A stretch of 37,057 bases of DNA from Symploca sp. SIO3C6 (lineage in GTDB: Bacteria; Cyanobacteriota; Cyanobacteriia; Cyanobacteriales; Coleofasciculaceae), in assembly GCA_010692425.1 (NCBI GenBank), contig JAAHHJ010000050.1, positions 1 through 37,057 of the forward strand. The letters are read 5' to 3'. The notes beneath the pieces are model-generated. The model worked only from the letters and a program-made list of their open reading frames with translations. It did no database searches and was not told the origin of the DNA. Every line of letters begins with the position of its first letter. The first letter of the stretch is position 1. Made by a program: the position numbers and the translations under genes. This document shows positions 16,987 to 24,864 of this stretch, piece after piece.

Positions 16987-17598
16987 CTATTTTGAACTGT
17001 TGCTGAGATTAAACGGTTTTGAAGAATTATTTGTATCATTGGTTACAGCTCCTTTGCATTTAGAAATTAATGCTGTGTTTTGAAAACGCCAATTCAGTTC
17101 AGAAAGTGCTTCTTCTATTTCCTTTTGGGAAAGTTTATCGTCTCGAATTTTTGCATAATGATTGCCCAATTCTTTCAAGAATTGCTCACTCAGCTTATAG
17201 GTTTCTTGGTGAAACTGTTTTGAAGTGAACGATAATTCACATTTGAGAAAAATTGTGCGCTGATTAAAGATTTCATCAAGGGCTTGAAGATTCTGTAATA
17301 ATTGTTGATTGAGGCTTTCAAGTTGCTGTATGAGCTTGGCGCTTTCTTGTTGGTAATCTCTTTTGAGATACTTGAGTTTTGCTTCTAGGGATTCAATAAC
17401 TGCATTTACTTCTGTAGAGATAGATTTATTGATTTGTTCTAAGTGTTCATGAAGTTCTCTGCGTAATCTTAATAACTCAATCTCTATTTGCTCAAAGCGA
17501 CGATCATATTCTCGGAGTTCAGCACCGAGAAGAAAATTGCGAATCCTGTCAATATTGCCTAATCTCTCACGCAGATCCTCTTTGGTCATTGCTGCCAT
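16987..17598 (-). CDS. Coiled-coil protein upstream of the GTPase
   Basis: A 203-residue, strongly charged, Leu-rich protein with no cofactor or enzyme motif that I recognise. The first 40 residues contain RLGNIDRIRNFLLG and REYDRRFEQIE, which read like a folded capping or docking element. Residues 40-160 show long heptad-like helices. The tail is Asn/Ser-rich. I start it at the ATG 17598, which has AGAGG eight bases upstream; a TTG at 17604 and an ATG at 17589 are alternatives. It is 112 bp upstream of the GTPase gene on the same strand. A scaffold or effector for the GTPase is an inference from position only. Confidence 0.8.
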   Translation of the reverse strand: MAAMTKEDLRERLGNIDRIRNFLLGAELREYDRRFEQIEIELLRLRRELHEHLEQINKSISTEVNAVIESLEAKLKYLKRDYQQESAKLIQQLESLNQQLLQNLQALDEIFNQRTIFLKCELSFTSKQFHQETYKLSEQFLKELGNHYAKIRDDKLSQKEIEEALSELNWRFQNTALISKCKGAVTNDTNNSSKPFNLSNSSK

Positions 17599-17604
17599 AC
17601 TCAA

Positions 17605-18050
17605 ACCTCTAAATATTTATCTAAATTAATGCACATCTAAGTGACATATTCTACTAACAGATTAAAAACGCTCAATGCCTCTACCCCTGCTTCCAAAGCT
17701 GTCTTAACCAGCTGCGGAGCAAGGGATTTCCGAGTCAAAAGTAAGAATTCTCCGAGGAAATCAAGAAGTAATATGGGCTAACTTGTTCCACTATTTGGGT
17801 TTAAATCCCAGGCTGGGATTACGGTGTCTACAATCAGATGGATGCAACGACTTCTGATTTATTCTGTCTCGGAGTCCCTTAGTCTTGTAGTCTCGTAGTC
17901 TCCTTCTTCTTCCTCAAGTTATTTTAGATGTGGAACAGCTTATCATGGTATTAGCTAAGCAGGAGATTGAAAAACATAGGCAGTGCATTTTGAGGTGTTT
18001 ACCACAGATCTAATCAGCAGACGAATCTGAATCGGTGAGAGTTAGAGTTT
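17605..18050. other. Intergenic region between divergent coiled-coil and STAND genes
   Basis: These 446 bases must contain the promoters of both divergent units. I see a short GTAGTCT-type tandem run at about 17880-17905 (TAGTCTTGTAGTCTCGTAGTC), which resembles other short tandem repeats here. A 22-codon open frame begins at 17945 and is too short to support. No RNA gene or clear operator was recognised. Confidence 0.5.
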
Positions 18051-19871
18051 ATGCCTAACAAAGAACAAGAGTATGATGTCTGCTGCCAGCATCAGTTTCC
18101 GTTGGCACCTCCAACTTGGGGATTTGTGGGGCGCCAATTAGAGATTGCTGAAATTGAAAAGGCGCTAGAGCAACACAATATCCTCTTGTTGCGAGGGATG
18201 GCTGGTGTTGGTAAAACTACCCTGCTTAATTACCTTTGCCAGAGGTGGCAAATGACCAATTTTGCTCAGGATATATTTTATTTTAGTTACGAGCAGCAGG
18301 CATGGACTTTAGCTCAAATTTTGTTTGAGATTGGCAAAAAGGTATATGAAAATTCCGAGTTAGCTCAATTCCAAGAGTTGAGCCAGCAAGGGCAGATCCA
18401 GAAACTGGTGTCAAAACTGCGTTCTCAAGACTATATCCTGATTATAGATAATTTGGAGTCCCTAACGGGGCAAAGACTGGCGATTAAGAACATCTTGCCC
18501 AAAGAACAACGGGATCAAATTCAGAATTTATTGAGTCAATTACTAGGGGGCAAAACGCGAGCGGTATTGAGTTCCCGCAGTGGCGAATATTGGTTGCAAC
18601 CGGAGACGTTTCAAACTAATATTTATCCTTTACAAGGACTTGATCAAGAAGCGCGATTACTATTAGCTCAGAGGATACTGCAATCTGCTGTATCAGCATC
18701 GCATCTAGCCGAAATTATTCAGGATCAGTATTTTGAGAAGTTGATGCAGCTATTGGCAGGGTATCCCTTGGCAATGGAAGTGATACTGGCAAATCTCAAG
18801 CAACAATCGCCTCAAGAAATTTGGCAGCGATTGCAGGGAAAGGATGTCAACAGGGAGGATCAAGCGGAACGCCTTGTCAAATGCGTGGAGTATATCTACA
18901 GGAATCCTTCACGAGAAGCCCAGAATTTACTCTTATGTTTAGCACCCTTTAGTGAGTTTATTGAAAGAAGCTTTAGCCTTCCCAATTACTTCCAACAGCT
19001 GCAAACACTAAAGCCTTGGTCTAATTATACCTTTGATAACTTTAATAATCTCATTCAGGAAGCGATAAAGGGAGGATTTTTGTTGCCAACTAAACTGTCT
19101 TCGGAGTTATTAAATAATAATAAAATCATCTCCGAACATTACATATTAAAAATTACGCCGTGTTTTTCCTACTTATTGAAAGCCAAGTTAGATCATAACC
19201 AAGAGACTACCAACAAAGCTTTGCTAGCAGTTTTTGTAAAGCACTATCAACTCTTAGCTGATTCTTATCAAAGTTTAATGCAATCTCAAGATATAGAGCA
19301 ACAAAAACTGGGAGTGTTGTTCTGTCAATTAGAATACAATAATCTCCACCAAGCCCTGTTATTTTGCTTAAAACAACAAGCAAGTATTAATATTTTTTTC
19401 TGTCTGGACAAATACTACCAGTTACTTGATGATCTAAACAGAAGATTGAAATTATCAGAATTTGTATGTCAAGCTCAACAGACTTATCTACCCCAAATAC
19501 AGACAGGAAAAAGAGCTTTTCACAGGGCGATGGCATTGGATAGATTAGCAATTAGCTACCTACAGATGCAGCAATATCAGAAGGCAAAAGAGTCTTATCA
19601 ACAAGTTCTGAAATTACTCCAATCAATCAGCGGTGTAGAACAGAGACAGAAACAATTAGCACTGGGAAGTACCTACTATCAGTTGGGAATGGTAAGCCGA
19701 GAATTGGGAGAATTAGAAGTGGCACAGCAACATTATCAACAAGCCTTGGTCATTTTTAGCAACTTGAGTGCCAGGAATGAGCAAGGAAAAGCTTACCAAC
19801 AGTTAAAAGTAGTTGCCCAAAAAATGCAGGAAATTGAAAAAAGAAGGGAACAGGGATTAGGGAACAGGTAA
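18051..19871 (+). CDS. STAND NTPase (NB-ARC-like) with C-terminal TPRs
   Basis: A 606-residue signalling ATPase. FVGR (25-28) opens the NTPase module. P-loop GMAGVGKTT (49-57), Walker B IIDN (131-134), sensor SSRS (174-177), a GLD segment (196-198) and the GYPLA motif (237-241, the GLPL equivalent of NB-ARC proteins) follow in order. A winged-helix-like middle part comes next, then two or three TPRs at about 490-590. Such proteins oligomerise on sensing a ligand through the repeat domain and normally carry an effector domain (TIR, CHAT, nuclease). None is visible here: only 24 residues precede FVGR, and stops occur in the frame just upstream. It may act through a partner or be a shortened relative. 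The annotated ATG has a GAGAG about nine bases upstream. Confidence 0.88.
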   Translation: MPNKEQEYDVCCQHQFPLAPPTWGFVGRQLEIAEIEKALEQHNILLLRGMAGVGKTTLLNYLCQRWQMTNFAQDIFYFSYEQQAWTLAQILFEIGKKVYENSELAQFQELSQQGQIQKLVSKLRSQDYILIIDNLESLTGQRLAIKNILPKEQRDQIQNLLSQLLGGKTRAVLSSRSGEYWLQPETFQTNIYPLQGLDQEARLLLAQRILQSAVSASHLAEIIQDQYFEKLMQLLAGYPLAMEVILANLKQQSPQEIWQRLQGKDVNREDQAERLVKCVEYIYRNPSREAQNLLLCLAPFSEFIERSFSLPNYFQQLQTLKPWSNYTFDNFNNLIQEAIKGGFLLPTKLSSELLNNNKIISEHYILKITPCFSYLLKAKLDHNQETTNKALLAVFVKHYQLLADSYQSLMQSQDIEQQKLGVLFCQLEYNNLHQALLFCLKQQASINIFFCLDKYYQLLDDLNRRLKLSEFVCQAQQTYLPQIQTGKRAFHRAMALDRLAISYLQMQQYQKAKESYQQVLKLLQSISGVEQRQKQLALGSTYYQLGMVSRELGELEVAQQHYQQALVIFSNLSARNEQGKAYQQLKVVAQKMQEIEKRREQGLGNR

Positions 19872-19901
19872 CAAAAGCATGCCACAAATAGCCTGATTTT
19901 A

Positions 19902-19967
19902 AGTAAGTAATAAGTAATAAGTAATAAATAATAAGTGATAACTAGAACATTTATTACTTATTACTTA
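19902..19967. repeat. TAAGTAA-type heptad array with a 17-bp perfect hairpin
   Basis: After the STAND gene a TAAGTAA/TAATAAG run (19902-19940) is followed by its inverse. TAAGTAATAAGTAATAA (19911-19927) pairs perfectly with 19951-19967 across a 23-base loop. The AT-only stem could terminate transcription or simply be a repeat. In the spacer 19872-20237 there are only this array, repeat copy B and an unsupported short frame. Confidence 0.75.
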
Positions 19968-19989
19968 ATAAATCAGTAGTCGGACATAA

Positions 19990-20089
19990 ATAAATGGCTC
20001 TATGTAAAGAATTATGAAATCCGTCAAAGTTCCCCTACACCCCACACCCTGCCTCAAACAGTACACTTTATCAATGTCGCAGGTACTTA
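19990..20089 (+). repeat. 100-bp dispersed repeat, copy B
   Basis: The inverted partner of 14160-14273, with two heptamer units (CCTACAC, CCCACAC) instead of four. Just upstream, 19975-19991 reads AGTAGTCGGACATAAAT, which recurs with one mismatch at 33111-33127, where it forms a hairpin. This suggests that the B copy sits inside or next to a longer dispersed element. Confidence 0.9.
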
Positions 20090-20237
20090 TACTTTCCCCT
20101 CATCTACCCCCTCCCACAAAGTGTACCTCACTTGAGATTTGGCATCTTATGGGTTGTCTTAGTAGCGATTGTTTGCTAATATCATCGATGTCTGCAAGAA
20201 ACAAACAAGATATAGAATACACAATTAGCGATAGTCT

Positions 20238-20807
20238 ATGAGCCTTGAGGAAGACTCGCCAGCACAGTTTTCACAAAGCAAGCAAGCTGTAGCTATAAAC
20301 CAACAGCAACCTCAAACTGAACCTACATTTTACTACTTTGCCTATGGCTCTTGTATGTGTCCAGTTGATTTGAAGCGATCGCTGGGCGAGAATACCTATC
20401 CCTTTGTGATTGGATCAGCTCAACTCAAGGGTTATCGGCTAGCTTTTAACCGTAAATCAGTACTGCGTAACTGTGGGGTACTAGATGTAGTTCAAGATCC
20501 TGCCAAGATAGTAGAAGGCGTTTTGTATTGCTTGCCCTGGCGCTTGAGTAATGCTCTTGATGTGCGGGAAGAAGTTCCTCGTGGTGGCTACCGCCGAGAG
20601 GCTATAGATGTCTACTCGCAGGGGCGTCTATATAAAGGTGTACGCACCTATGCTGTAGTAGATAAATTAGCAGAGGAACTGGCTCCCAATGATTGGTACT
20701 TCCAAGTTGTTATCCGTGGAGCAATCACTTGTGGTTTAACAGAAAGCTACTGCTGGCAGCTATTCAACCATATGCACCAGCTACAACAGCAGCAACTGCA
20801 AGTCTAG
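20238..20807 (+). CDS. Gamma-glutamylcyclotransferase-like (AIG2 fold) protein
   Basis: A 189-residue soluble protein. After a polar N-terminal extension of about 30 residues, the fold begins with FYYFAYGS (31-38), the signature phosphate/substrate loop of the GGCT family. LKGYRLAFN (62-70) and LDVREEVPRGGYRR (106-119) follow. Glu110 or Glu111 is the candidate catalytic acid by family analogy. Members cyclise gamma-glutamyl groups to 5-oxoproline or act on other gamma-glutamylamines; the substrate is not predictable. The ATG at 20238 is the first in this frame with full homology. It is convergent with the 70-aa gene at 20819, with an 11-bp gap. Confidence 0.85.
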   Translation: MSLEEDSPAQFSQSKQAVAINQQQPQTEPTFYYFAYGSCMCPVDLKRSLGENTYPFVIGSAQLKGYRLAFNRKSVLRNCGVLDVVQDPAKIVEGVLYCLPWRLSNALDVREEVPRGGYRREAIDVYSQGRLYKGVRTYAVVDKLAEELAPNDWYFQVVIRGAITCGLTESYCWQLFNHMHQLQQQQLQV

Positions 20808-20818
20808 TCAATTTGAGA

Positions 20819-21031
20819 TCAAGCCTCATCATAGGCTTCTACTTCCAGTAAATAGAGGTAGGGTTCAGCTAACTCTGGACGCTGGAAGGCCAGCGCACGC
20901 AGCAAATGCCAATCATTGAGACTCTCAAAAGCACTGGTGTAATCATCTCCCTCCAGACGTGCTGCTAACTCGGCAACGTCATCGGCGGTAAGAGCTGATA
21001 ACTCACGCCAGGAAATGGTTGAATTTACCAT
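20819..21031 (-). CDS. Small conserved cyanobacterial protein, probably DUF2555
   Basis: A 70-residue acidic protein with the pattern ALTADDVAELAARLEGDDY, DWHLLRALAFQRPEL and a YLLEVEAYDEA end. I associate it with the cyanobacteria-specific DUF2555 family from memory. It has no cysteine, membrane segment or catalytic motif and is predicted all-helical. Function is unknown. The ATG start at 21031 needs no alternative. The 312-bp upstream spacer (21032-21343) contains a strong hairpin that belongs to the esterase 3' flank. Confidence 0.7.
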   Translation of the reverse strand: MVNSTISWRELSALTADDVAELAARLEGDDYTSAFESLNDWHLLRALAFQRPELAEPYLYLLEVEAYDEA

Positions 21032-21246
21032 TTACTCAGACCTCCCTCCAATAGCATCTGTATTAAGCGCTGCACAGACATATATAGACGTCCTTGCCTT
21101 TATTCATTATCACCTTTTCCTGACAGGAGTTGGTTGTATTTATAAGAATTATTAAATCAAGCTAATGATTGAGAAAAGTTTTAGTTTAGATTAATTCTTA
21201 AACTTGAAGACAGAATACACAAGGAGCTTTGCTAAGAGTATGTACT

Positions 21247-21294
21247 ACTACCCAACACAGCAACAACCCATCAAAGGCATTGGTGTTGGGTAGT
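21247..21294 (-). terminator. 12-bp stem hairpin downstream of the esterase
   Basis: ACTACCCAACAC (21247-21258) pairs perfectly with 21283-21294 around a 24-base loop. It lies 50 bp past the esterase stop on the minus strand and has no clear T-run, so it could be a factor-dependent terminator or a stabilising hairpin. Nothing else was seen in the spacer 21032-21343. Confidence 0.45.
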
Positions 21295-21343
21295 TCAAAC
21301 TGCATCTATATCAAAACTAAAGTCAGGCTATAGTTTGCAATCA

Positions 21344-21961
21344 CTAACGGGGGAAGTTTACTAAAATAAATTCCCTGACTACTTCTAAAGCCTCCGGTTT
21401 AATCTCATGCTCCATATCAAATTCTTTATACTGCATTGGTGCCCCCAATCTCAGCAAATAATCCCTTAGCCGGTGAGCTGCACTTAAAGGTACTACCGGG
21501 TCTTTTCTACCATGGATAATTAAAACTGATGGCAAAGGAGACTCAATATTTTCAGGTGTCTGATGCATATAGCCACTCATGGAGATTAAACCTGCTAAGG
21601 TCAAATTTAATCCCACATCCAGAGCCATAGCTCCACCTTGAGAAAATCCACCCACAATTGTGGCAGATAAAGGTATGCCGGTACTACCTTCGAGAGATGC
21701 GAGCCATTCAAAGAGCAATTGTTGACTCTCTTCTAAGCCCAGATAATCATCAGATTCAAGATCATACCACATCTTGCCACCCCAAACACTAGGATGCAAA
21801 AAAGGGGCGTTAGGCAGTAAGAATTGGTAATCCGGCAAGTTCAAGGCTGGCACTATGGCTGCCAAATCTTGAGCATTGGCACCCCAGCCATGCAACAGCA
21901 CGATCAAACCAGTAGCTGGTCGATCAGTTGTCGGTGGAATCGAAAGAACTTCAAGGGACAG
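21344..21961 (-). CDS. Alpha/beta hydrolase, phospholipase/carboxylesterase family, apparent CTG start
   Basis: A cytosolic serine esterase of about 205 residues. Nucleophile Ser107 lies in GGFSQGG, acid Asp154 in HGRKDP, and His185 in EHEI; LLHGWGAN near residue 22 forms the oxyanion side. Family members release acyl groups from lysophospholipids or thioesters. A TTG at 21907 would begin the protein inside the first beta-strand. The homology-like N-terminal strand SLEVLSIPP lies upstream, but no ATG, GTG or TTG precedes it before an in-frame TGA at 21986-21988. A CTG at 21959-21961 has AGGAG exactly seven bases upstream, so I take it as the start. A mutated or mis-sequenced ATG is the alternative. 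Confidence 0.8.
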   Translation of the reverse strand: MSLEVLSIPPTTDRPATGLIVLLHGWGANAQDLAAIVPALNLPDYQFLLPNAPFLHPSVWGGKMWYDLESDDYLGLEESQQLLFEWLASLEGSTGIPLSATIVGGFSQGGAMALDVGLNLTLAGLISMSGYMHQTPENIESPLPSVLIIHGRKDPVVPLSAAHRLRDYLLRLGAPMQYKEFDMEHEIKPEALEVVREFILVNFPR

Positions 21962-22114
21962 TGGCTTACTCCTGATGAATACAACTCACCAATAGATAGT
22001 AATTTGTGGGGACTTCATTTTACTACATGGAGAGTGGGGTAATTGTTCTAAAAGAGTCGGCAACGTCACTAGCCAATTTAACTTAACTAATCGAGAATAT
22101 GATTCAAGCAATCA

Positions 22115-22711
22115 TTATTTAATGATCAGGTGGCGGTCACGATCAAAGGTAATTGCTCCCTCGCTTCTGAGTTTACCCAACAATCGTGTAATCGTTACCC
22201 GCGTGGTACCAATTGCATTTGCTAAGTTCTGATGGGTGAGACGCATGCTGATACGAGTACCCTCAGCTACGGGCTGACCAACTTCTCCTTTCATCAGCAG
22301 TAGTAGCTGTTGTAAGCGGTCTTCAACCCGGCGCATACCTGAGATGGCTAGCATGGCCTCTGCCTGCCGCAGCCGGCGAACCATTTGGGGCAAAACCAGC
22401 TGAGATAGATGTGGAGAAGCCTCAATTTCCGCCTGCGAAAACCAAGTGAGACGAACATCAGATAATGCTTTTGCCTGATAGCTCCGCAGCAGAGAAAAGC
22501 AACAACCAAAGAACGCTGACGTTTCTGCCCAACCCAGCCACACCTCTTCTCCATTCTGGCACAGTGTCGTCAGCTGTACTATACCCTGGTTAACTTGCCA
22601 GACGCCTTGAGGAACCAAAGGAATCTCTTCCCCCTTAGCATAGAAGTGTAATCGACGTCCAGTCTGGTTATGCTGCTCTCTTTCCAGAACTGCCCTGTAA
22701 ACTTGGGTCAT
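22115..22711 (-). CDS. Crp/Fnr-family transcription regulator
   Basis: A 198-residue DNA-binding protein. An N-terminal beta-roll part (about 15-95) is followed by a long dimerisation helix (98-140) and a winged helix-turn-helix. The recognition region reads LTHQNLANAIGTTRVTITRLLGKL (158-181 overall, key residues Gly168, Arg171, Thr173, Arg176), close to NtcA-type helices. It lacks the cyclic-nucleotide pocket residues (Gly-Glu and Arg-Ser) of CRP, and the beta-roll is poorly conserved, so cAMP binding is unlikely. It is shorter than NtcA (about 223 aa) and not NtcA itself. It has an ATG start and stands alone between the esterase and the CHAD gene. Confidence 0.88.
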   Translation of the reverse strand: MTQVYRAVLEREQHNQTGRRLHFYAKGEEIPLVPQGVWQVNQGIVQLTTLCQNGEEVWLGWAETSAFFGCCFSLLRSYQAKALSDVRLTWFSQAEIEASPHLSQLVLPQMVRRLRQAEAMLAISGMRRVEDRLQQLLLLMKGEVGQPVAEGTRISMRLTHQNLANAIGTTRVTITRLLGKLRSEGAITFDRDRHLIIK

Positions 22712-22957
22712 GAGATTTAACTCTATTTTGGCTTTTCAAAAGCTAGCTTAATCACCAGCTTCAAATCTAAGCCACTAAGGTAAAGATTTGGTAATCAATA
22801 GATTAAGTAATTGTAATAAGCATGTAAATTACTAACTAACTTTATGCTCACTATTTTCAAGTCTAATATCAATTTGAATTAGTAGAACACTAGTTGTCAA
22901 AATTAGGGTACACTCAAGCTGCTAATTAACAGAAATAAAGGCTCCATATATTGGATT

Positions 22958-23941
22958 CTATTGAACTGGAGTAGCAACTGTTTGGAGAATTTCCTGATAG
23001 AAATCTCTTCTAGTTGAAAAATGAAGGTATTGCTGTTGTATAATTCTCCACTCCTGCCAAGCCTGGTAACGGTGTGTCATCAACTGGGTGGCAAGTGTGG
23101 GCAATTTAACTGCCATTTCTGATTTGATTGTATCGGTGAGGAATGCTGCTAAAACAACACTATCTTGAATCCGACCTAAAATACTCTGAATAGCCTTGAT
23201 ATCCTTGAGATATTCTTGGTATTGAAAGCGGTAAAAGTCAGTAAATAGTTCCATCTGATAACGTACTCGTTTAGCTTGCTTACGCAGACGATGAAGACTA
23301 TCTCCATGGTTGTTTAAAAGATGGGCAACTATCTCCCCATTGAGAGGGCTGGGCACCTCTACTTCTCCAGCTGCGAGTTTAACCCCAATCAGCCAAGCTG
23401 AATCCAGAAACAGTTTACTAACCGAAGGCAATAGTAGTTCTGGTAGGACATCTTCAATTGAGATCTGAGCTAGTTCCCTGTAAGTTGGTATCGCTAGCCA
23501 GTCTTGAAATGCTAGCTTCAGTTTCTGATAGCGCTGCTGCTTGATAGTAGTCTGCACTTGCTCTAGCGACTGTTGACGCTGCTTGCCAACAGTTGTCAAA
23601 ACCTTCTTGATAATTTTCTGTTCTGAGTGCGGTAGCGTTGGCAGGTAATAATTTTGGAGAGCATCTTGCAAAACATCTAAATCTCTTAATTGCCCAAGTT
23701 GTCGAGCAACTGCGGCAATTTTTTTTTCTTGGGCCGCTTTCGGTAAGTCAAGTGCTGGTGCCAAACTAGTAACTGCTGTGCGCAGACGCCTCATGCCCAC
23801 GCGCATTTGGTGTAAGGCTTCAGGATCCTTGTCTTTGATGACGTCGGCTTCATGCTTAATTATTTTCTGGAAGTATTTTTGAATAGCCAGATTTGCCCAA
23901 TAACCAAAGGTCTTGGAGTCTAGTATGGTAGTTTTTGTCAT
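22958..23941 (-). CDS. CHAD-domain protein
   Basis: A 327-residue soluble, all-helical protein rich in basic residues. The CHAD signature is HQMRVGMRRLRTAV near 44-57, with a second half containing LHRLRKQAKRVRYQMELF near 216-233. The conserved His and the rows of Arg/Lys are the residues that bind polyphosphate in studied members. It has no fused CYTH domain, so it would bind rather than hydrolyse polyphosphate. It could associate with polyphosphate granules. It has an ATG start at 23941. The 923-bp upstream spacer is the longest non-coding stretch in the window. Confidence 0.88.
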   Translation of the reverse strand: MTKTTILDSKTFGYWANLAIQKYFQKIIKHEADVIKDKDPEALHQMRVGMRRLRTAVTSLAPALDLPKAAQEKKIAAVARQLGQLRDLDVLQDALQNYYLPTLPHSEQKIIKKVLTTVGKQRQQSLEQVQTTIKQQRYQKLKLAFQDWLAIPTYRELAQISIEDVLPELLLPSVSKLFLDSAWLIGVKLAAGEVEVPSPLNGEIVAHLLNNHGDSLHRLRKQAKRVRYQMELFTDFYRFQYQEYLKDIKAIQSILGRIQDSVVLAAFLTDTIKSEMAVKLPTLATQLMTHRYQAWQEWRIIQQQYLHFSTRRDFYQEILQTVATPVQ

Positions 23942-24864
23942 TGCACAGTTTTGGGTTGACTGACAAAGAAGATTTTTTCTGGTAAGATACCAATCAATAG
24001 CAGGAGTTAAATATACTCACACTGAGAGCAAAACCTTGATCACCAATAATTAGGTAGCCCTAAGGTTTTGTATATAGTTATACCTCAAGTAGCACTGCTC
24101 CTGTATGCCAAATCTCTATTTAAAGAATCACACTAAACACAATCCTAAACCAACTGTATGACGCCGAGCAGAGACTGGGGAGAAGAAGTAGAGTCCACCA
24201 TGGTTTTCACAACAAGGGACTTTTCCAGTTTGATGCCTAGACCTGGCTGGAAAGGTTTTTTGTAGCAGTTGCAGGATTGATGGAATCAAAGTTGCTACTA
24301 GCAAGTATTTAGACATTGAATTATGGCGCTGTATCTGAGTGGTTCAGCCTTAAGGGAGGTAACATCAGTTAAGTTGCCTGTAAAAAGTTTTATTTGGTTT
24401 GACATAGTTTGCGCAAGCAGTTAATAGTAGCTTTCTTCACGAGTTATTGTTACTTTGATAACTTTGATAGGCTTTGAGTTTTGAATTTTGGCATAACTCA
24501 TTTAGTTTGACTAAGAGAAGGGAATTTAGCCATTGAGGTATTAAGGAGGGTAGAGCCAGAAATCTCTCAATTCTTTAGGCATACTAGATAGAAAAGCTAT
24601 TAACTTTATACCTCCTGAGAGTTAACTGTAGTTATAGCTAATAGGGATTAGTAATTTATTAGCACACACTAACTATCCCGAATAAAAGTAGCAGACTACT
24701 AATAATGACAGCAACATAGATAGTTAAACTAGATTCACTTAGCTGTAATTATTAGCACCAAACTTGCCGATTAAAATAAATTGGCTTCTGGTGAAAATTT
24801 AATAATAGCGAGTCATTACCACAACATTTCCAAGCATTTCCCAGGGAAGTAAAACAGATTTTTT
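23942..24864. other. Long intergenic region between CHAD and pentapeptide genes
   Basis: This 923-bp spacer separates two divergent genes. A hairpin with 9-bp arms, CAAAACCTT (24029-24037) and AAGGTTTTG (24062-24070), lies near the CHAD side. A 62-codon minus-strand frame at 24128-24316 has no ribosome-binding site or recognisable product. The remainder is AT-rich without a tRNA, riboswitch core or IS end that I could recognise. A small RNA or a decayed gene remains possible. Confidence 0.5.

Noticed and set aside
17945-18013. 22-residue frame just upstream of the STAND gene as a lost effector remnant
   Set aside because: It is too short, is in a different frame with stops between, and shows no domain signature.
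20014-20241. 75-codon frame ahead of the GGCT-like gene
   Set aside because: It lies largely in repeat copy B, and the other copy of the repeat does not keep the frame.
21986-22018. In-frame TGA after the ATG at 22018 as readthrough or selenocysteine for the esterase
   Set aside because: The CTG with its own Shine-Dalgarno explains the gene without recoding, and residues before the TGA do not resemble the family N-terminus.
22115-22711. Crp/Fnr regulator as the cAMP receptor for the cyclase at 14360
   Set aside because: It lacks the cyclic-nucleotide pocket residues and lies 6 kb away in a separate unit.
24128-24316. 62-codon minus-strand frame as a gene
   Set aside because: It has no ribosome-binding site and no recognisable product, and it lies in a poorly organised spacer.
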